Assembly (NCBI GenBank): GCA_963575745.1
Contig: CAUYUJ010015949.1
Location: 391,010-455,009, forward strand
From: Prorocentrum cordatum
Lineage: Eukaryota > Sar > Dinophyceae > Prorocentrales > Prorocentraceae
Direction: 5' to 3'
Length of the DNA: 64,000 bases
The translations under genes and the position numbers were made by a program. The notes beneath the pieces were generated by a model. It saw only the letters and a list, made by a program, of their open reading frames with translations. It was not told the DNA's origin and did not search any database. Shown one piece after another: positions 61,064-64,000 of this stretch (positions are counted from its first letter, which is position 1; the number at the start of each line of letters is the position of its first letter).

Positions 61064-61260
61064 AAGGGGGTGGTGCAACAGATTTGGTGCAATACATTTG
61101 TGGGTTTGCAATACACTTGGGGCGTGCAGTACCTTCCGGGGCGAAAAAGGTATTGTTGGATGTTCGCGTGCAACACATTATTTGCAATACTATGCAATAC
61201 AATTCTCCAGCGCAATACATTTGCAATACAATTGCCCCCAATCTATTCCACCACCCCCTT
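61064..61260 (+). mobile_element. Single foldback element with repeated GCAATACA
   Basis: AAGGGGGTGGTGCAACAGAT, TTGG at the left is the inverse of CCAATCTATTCCACCACCCC, CTT at the right. GCAATACA occurs at least six times inside, mostly followed by TTTG. It is AT-richer than its surroundings. No second copy was seen. The following 61265-61515 shows no supported gene. Confidence 0.6.
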
Positions 61261-61520
61261 CCAGCTGTCACCCAAATTTGTGGCCCCCCTCTCGGCGATT
61301 ACAAAGAGAATGGTTACGCCAGGGTGTGGTTCGCGATCGGCGCCGTTGGGGCCTGGCGGGCACGACACTGTCCTCGCCGGGCCTCCTCGGGGCGCGGCGG
61401 AGAGCTCTGTCGAGGTCCTCGCCCGTCCCCCAACGTGCCCCCCAGGGTGCCGGTTGCAGACCACACTCTTTGCAAACCACGCCTACTGGAGTCGCCGACC
61501 CTCTCTCGGAGAGAGGAGGA

Positions 61521-61681
61521 GCGACACCAACACCATCAGGGGGCCTACCTCTAGCGAGGAGGTCCACGATGCCTCCCCGAGCTGGAGGCTGGGGATGCCT
61601 CGAGCGAGAGGGGGGGACCACACCACCAGGGAGACCCCCCTTGCCTCCTCGCGCTCCTCGCCCTGGTGGTGTTGGTGTCGC
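61521..61681 (+). mobile_element. Foldback element J2
   Basis: GCGACACCAACACCATCAGG at the left and CCTGGTGGTGTTGGTGTCGC at the right are perfect inverted repeats except one base. Shorter than J1 and with a different middle. Confidence 0.7.
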
Positions 61682-61749
61682 AGTTCCTTGTTCCTACCTC
61701 TTCCTGCCCTCCTCATCTCCAGGCCACCCAAGTGGCATGGTCAGTACAC

Positions 61750-61844
61750 CGACGATGCGGCGTGGTTCGGAGTCAGACTTTCTCCATCCTGGCATCGCCG
61801 ATGCGTCGGCGATGCATCGGCGATCCTCCGACCCTGTCTGCTCA
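61750..61844 (+). mobile_element. Foldback element D6, shortened
   Basis: CCGACGATGCGGCGTGG, then the loop AGTCAGACTTTCTCCATCC, GCATCGCCGATGCGTCGGCG, ATGCATCGGCGATCCTCCGA. Confidence 0.65.
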
Positions 61845-61861
61845 GGAAGGGGGGTGGGTGG

Positions 61862-61995
61862 AGATGACGACGACGATGCCTTCGACAACGACGACGACGA
61901 CAACCACGACCACGGCGACGACAACGACGACCACCACGACAACCACCACGACGACGACGACGGCGACAGCGACGACGGCGACGACGACGACGACC

Positions 61996-62041
<46 letters not shown>

Positions 62042-62070
62042 TCACGACGACCACGATGACGACGACCACG
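61862..62070 (+). repeat. (GAC)n tract
   Basis: GACGACGACGACAACCACGAC with CAC and GGC interruptions over about 205 bases. Gives poly-Asp and poly-Thr plus frames and poly-Val minus frames. It directly adjoins the exon-like island at 62079. Confidence 0.9.
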
Positions 62071-62078
62071 GCGCCGAC

Positions 62079-62255
62079 GGCGGCCGCCTCAGCGGGTCGC
62101 GTGCGGCGCGCCACGCCCCGCAGGAGTTCGAGGGCGAAGGGCGCCTGGATGGCCTCCAGGCGCTCCGGGAGGACGCGCCCCGCGAGGGCCGCGAGAGCCG
62201 CCTCTCCGCGGTGGGAGGACGCGGTCAGCCCGCACAGTGCCCAGAGGGCCAGCGC
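62079..62255 (-). CDS. Probable minus-strand exon, helical-repeat-like
   Basis: On the minus strand CGTCTTGCTTTCTGCAG is a strong acceptor ending at 62256. The frame then reads ALALWALCGLTASSHRGEAA, LAALAGRVLPERLEAIQAPF, ALELLRGVARRTRPAEAAA with about nine codons in ten ending in G or C, to a GT near 62077. LWAL and the Leu/Ala spacing recall the helical repeats of RAP/OPR-type organelle RNA-binding proteins, which are abundant in dinoflagellates, but this is a weak resemblance. The strand differs from the other probable exons. Confidence 0.45.
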
Positions 62256-62425
62256 ACTGCAGAAAGCAAGACGGCGCTTTTTTTCCGCAAGTTTCGGCTC
62301 CTGGGGGCCCTCGCCGGGCCCTGGGACCGTCAGGAAACGGCTCAGGATGGACAACCGGGCCTGGGGAATGGGTCGAGACTTCCGGGGGGCCCCGTATTGA
62401 ACAAAGCACGACACCTGATCTCTGG

Positions 62426-62788
62426 GTAAGGGTGGGCAACCTTCCCAAGCGTACCCTCGCATCCTTGCCTCCTCGGTCCATCCTGGGCCATTCTCGCTGG
62501 CCGCGCCCCGCCCGAGAAGCTGCAGACATTGGCGTCCAGGGCCCTCGCATCCTTGGGCATCGCGCCGCGCACCCCGGCTTCCCATACTCCGAGTTTCTCA
62601 AGAAGCGTCGGGGGGGGGCGTCGCCCCTGCCGACAGCCCCACATCGACCGCCGTCGCGGGCAGCCACCGCGCGCCGAAGGAGCTCCGACCCCCGTCGCGG
62701 CGCGACGACGAGGCGAGGTTGGCCCCCGTCGGGGGGGGGGGTCCCCCCCCACGCTTATCAAGAAGTCCAGAGTACGGGTTGACTGTAG
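62426..62788 (+). mobile_element. Element I2 (left TIR lost)
   Basis: AAGGGTGGGCAACCTTCCCA, AGCGTACCCTCGCATCCTTG, TCCTCGGTCCATCC and TGGCCGCGCCCCGCCCGAGA match I1. The right end GAGTACGGGTTGACTGTAG is the I-type TIR. It is longer than I1 because of a C/G-rich segment at 62570-62750. 62300-62400 before it matches part of 23600-23740. Confidence 0.55.
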
Positions 62789-62811
62789 TCTATGTTCATG
62801 CCATGATGCAG

Positions 62812-62985
62812 GAGGGGAAAAACACACACAGACACAATTAATCGTCGACCCCATGAAACTATGGGAAAGTATGGGAAGTGGTGGGGAGAACGACAACCCA
62901 GAAGGTATGGAACAATTGGGGGGGCTCCTGGGATTTGCGTGTGTGTATTTTTTGTGCGTCCCACGGCCCATCTGTTCCCCGTTGG
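62812..62985 (+). mobile_element. Element H5
   Basis: AGGGGAAAAACACACACAGA, CACAATTAATCGTCGACCCC, ATGGGAAAGTATGGGAAGTG, GTATGGAACAATTGGGG, TGTGTGTATTTTTTGTGCGT, CCCACGGCCC. A short echo of its right end (GGGATTTGCGTGCGCGTATT, GTCCCACGGCCCATCTGTTCC) follows at 63063-63112. Confidence 0.75.
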
Positions 62986-63156
62986 CTCGCGGTGTCCCGA
63001 TGCGTGTGTGTATTTATGTGTGTGTGTATTTATTTGTGTGTCTATTTATTTGTGTGAATCCTGGGATTTGCGTGCGCGTATTTCTTTGTGTGTCCCACGG
63101 CCCATCTGTTCCCCCGGTGGCTCGCGGCGTCCCGGTGCGGCGGGCCCCGAGGGGCC

Positions 63157-63452
63157 TGCTCTCTCGCTCGCGGGCGCCTTCGGCGCCTCGCCCCTCCCCG
63201 AGGCCACCAGCAGGTTCAGGCGACCGCAAGCATGGATGACAGTCAAACGCCCGAAGAAGGACGCGCGACCTTGCTCAGGGTGCCCTTGCGTCCTTGCTCT
63301 TCCTTGCTCTCTCGCTCGCGGGCAGCCGGGCGCCTCGCCCCTCCCCGAAGCCACCAGCAGGTTCAGGCGATCGCAAGCATGGATTACAGTCAAACGCCCG
63401 AATAAGGACGCGCGACCTTGTTCAGGGTGCCCTTGCGTCCTTGCTCTTCCTT
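63157..63452 (+). repeat. 148-bp tandem duplication
   Basis: 63157-63304 and 63305-63452 are about 95% identical (TGCTCTCTCGCTCGCGGG ... CAGTCAAACGCCCGAA-AAGG ... TTGCTCTTCCT). Each copy contains one left end of element I3, so the duplication copied part of the element with its flank. Confidence 0.85.
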
Positions 63453-63584
63453 GCTCTCGCGTCTCCGTCCTTCCTTGGTCTCGTCTCGGGGTTTTCGTCG
63501 TCCGCCGCCCCAAAAATCCCAATGTCGGCTTCCAAGGGTCTCGCGTCCTTACCGCGCGTCCTTATTAGGGTTTTTGACTGTAAG
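63384..63584 (+). mobile_element. Foldback element I3 with TIRs over 30 bp
   Basis: TTACAGTCAAACGCCCGAAT, AAGGACGCGCGACC at the left pairs with ACCGCGCGTCCTTATTAGGG, TTTTTGACTGTAAG at the right, about 31 of 34. The interior has CAGGGTGCCCTTGCGTCC. The TIR start matches I1. Confidence 0.8.
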
Positions 63585-63784
63585 GGGGCGTGGATTAGCG
63601 ACGGGTCCGTTTCCTCGGGGCGGCGCGGACTTTCGCCGCCGAGCGAGGCGGCGTCGGCCGCATCTGGGGGGGGGGGGGGCACCTTCCCCGATCCACGGGT
63701 TTGGCGAGCAGTCGCCAAAAGCATGGATCGCTCATCCATGTGTGCGCGCCCCCGACAGGTGCTTGCCCCCGGGGGCTCCTCGCA

Positions 63785-63950
63785 AGCCGGGCACGTCTCT
63801 CTACAGGAGGAATGTTCAAAATCAGTATTAAAAAATAGTTTGGGGACGATTTTTTGGTTTTTGCTAGTATTTTGACTCTTTTGGAGCCTGTTGTTCCTAT
63901 TTGTATCATGTTTCGTCGAAGATCCGCCTGTAGGAGGACACGCCCGACCT
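63785..63950 (+). mobile_element. Foldback element A6
   Basis: GCCGGGCACGTCTCTCTACA, GGAGGAATGTTCAAAATCAG at the left; GTTTCGTCGAAGATCCGCCT, GTAGGAGGACACGCCCGACC at the right. The core has AAAAAATAGTTTGGGGACGA, as in A5. Confidence 0.8.
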
Positions 63951-64000
63951 CATCCAACGCATGGGTCGGCGGGGGTAGGCTTCGGAATTCGTCGGGCGCG

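Noticed and set aside
61098-62429. 443-codon plus-strand frame with poly-Asp
   Set aside because: Runs through two foldback elements and the (GAC)n tract. The only coding-like signal in it is better on the minus strand at 62079-62255.
1-64000. Spliced-leader relic, rRNA or snRNA genes
   Set aside because: I looked for the dinoflagellate leader ending TTGGCTCAAG and for rRNA-like stretches and found none. A systematic search could still find diverged ones.

Overview
The window looks like nuclear DNA of a dinoflagellate, most probably a GC-rich free-living type such as Prorocentrum or a relative (inference). The sequence shows high GC, very long trinucleotide tracts, few conserved long genes, and protein-like islands whose codons almost all end in G or C. 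It also carries non-LTR retrotransposons with a dinoflagellate-style RanBP2-like zinc finger, EEP endonuclease, reverse transcriptase and RNase H, and a secreted Pro-Thr-rich protein with a VWD-like end. No bacterial operon, organelle gene, rRNA, tRNA, spliced-leader or CRISPR feature was found.

Layout. 0-30 kb is mostly non-coding accessory DNA. It holds simple repeats, degenerate 15-bp arrays (GGCCTCTTGGGGCC-like), a diverged tandem duplication (3.8-5.1 kb) and many short (about 100-240 bp) foldback elements with terminal inverted repeats. 31.0-33.6 kb holds the clearest protein gene: a Cys-rich/ShK, PT-rich, VWD-like secreted protein with one in-frame TGA. 34.7-37.1 kb has a large foldback element and two 15-bp arrays. 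37.6-49.3 kb is a graveyard of three decayed LINEs: A nearly full length, B the 3' half, C only the C-terminal zinc motif. 49.6-64 kb returns to foldback elements, with small exon-like islands between them, a striking tandem array of three perfect hairpins (50.56-50.91 kb), an AT-richer island (52.7-54.1 kb) and a (CACACG)n tract.

The main result is the number and variety of foldback families. I name them here A-R. At least fifteen families recur two or more times within 64 kb. They share terminal inverted repeats, similar lengths and intron-like neighbourhoods: some begin with GTAAGT-like donors, and several abut exon-like islands. Two are demonstrably nested or split by later insertions, and one is flanked by 61-bp direct repeats. 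This fits introner-like/MITE-type elements known from dinoflagellates, but the families are defined here only by reading the sequence. All coordinates of repeats are by eye and good to about 5-15 bases. Exon calls rest on codon third positions and splice-like borders, not on homology.
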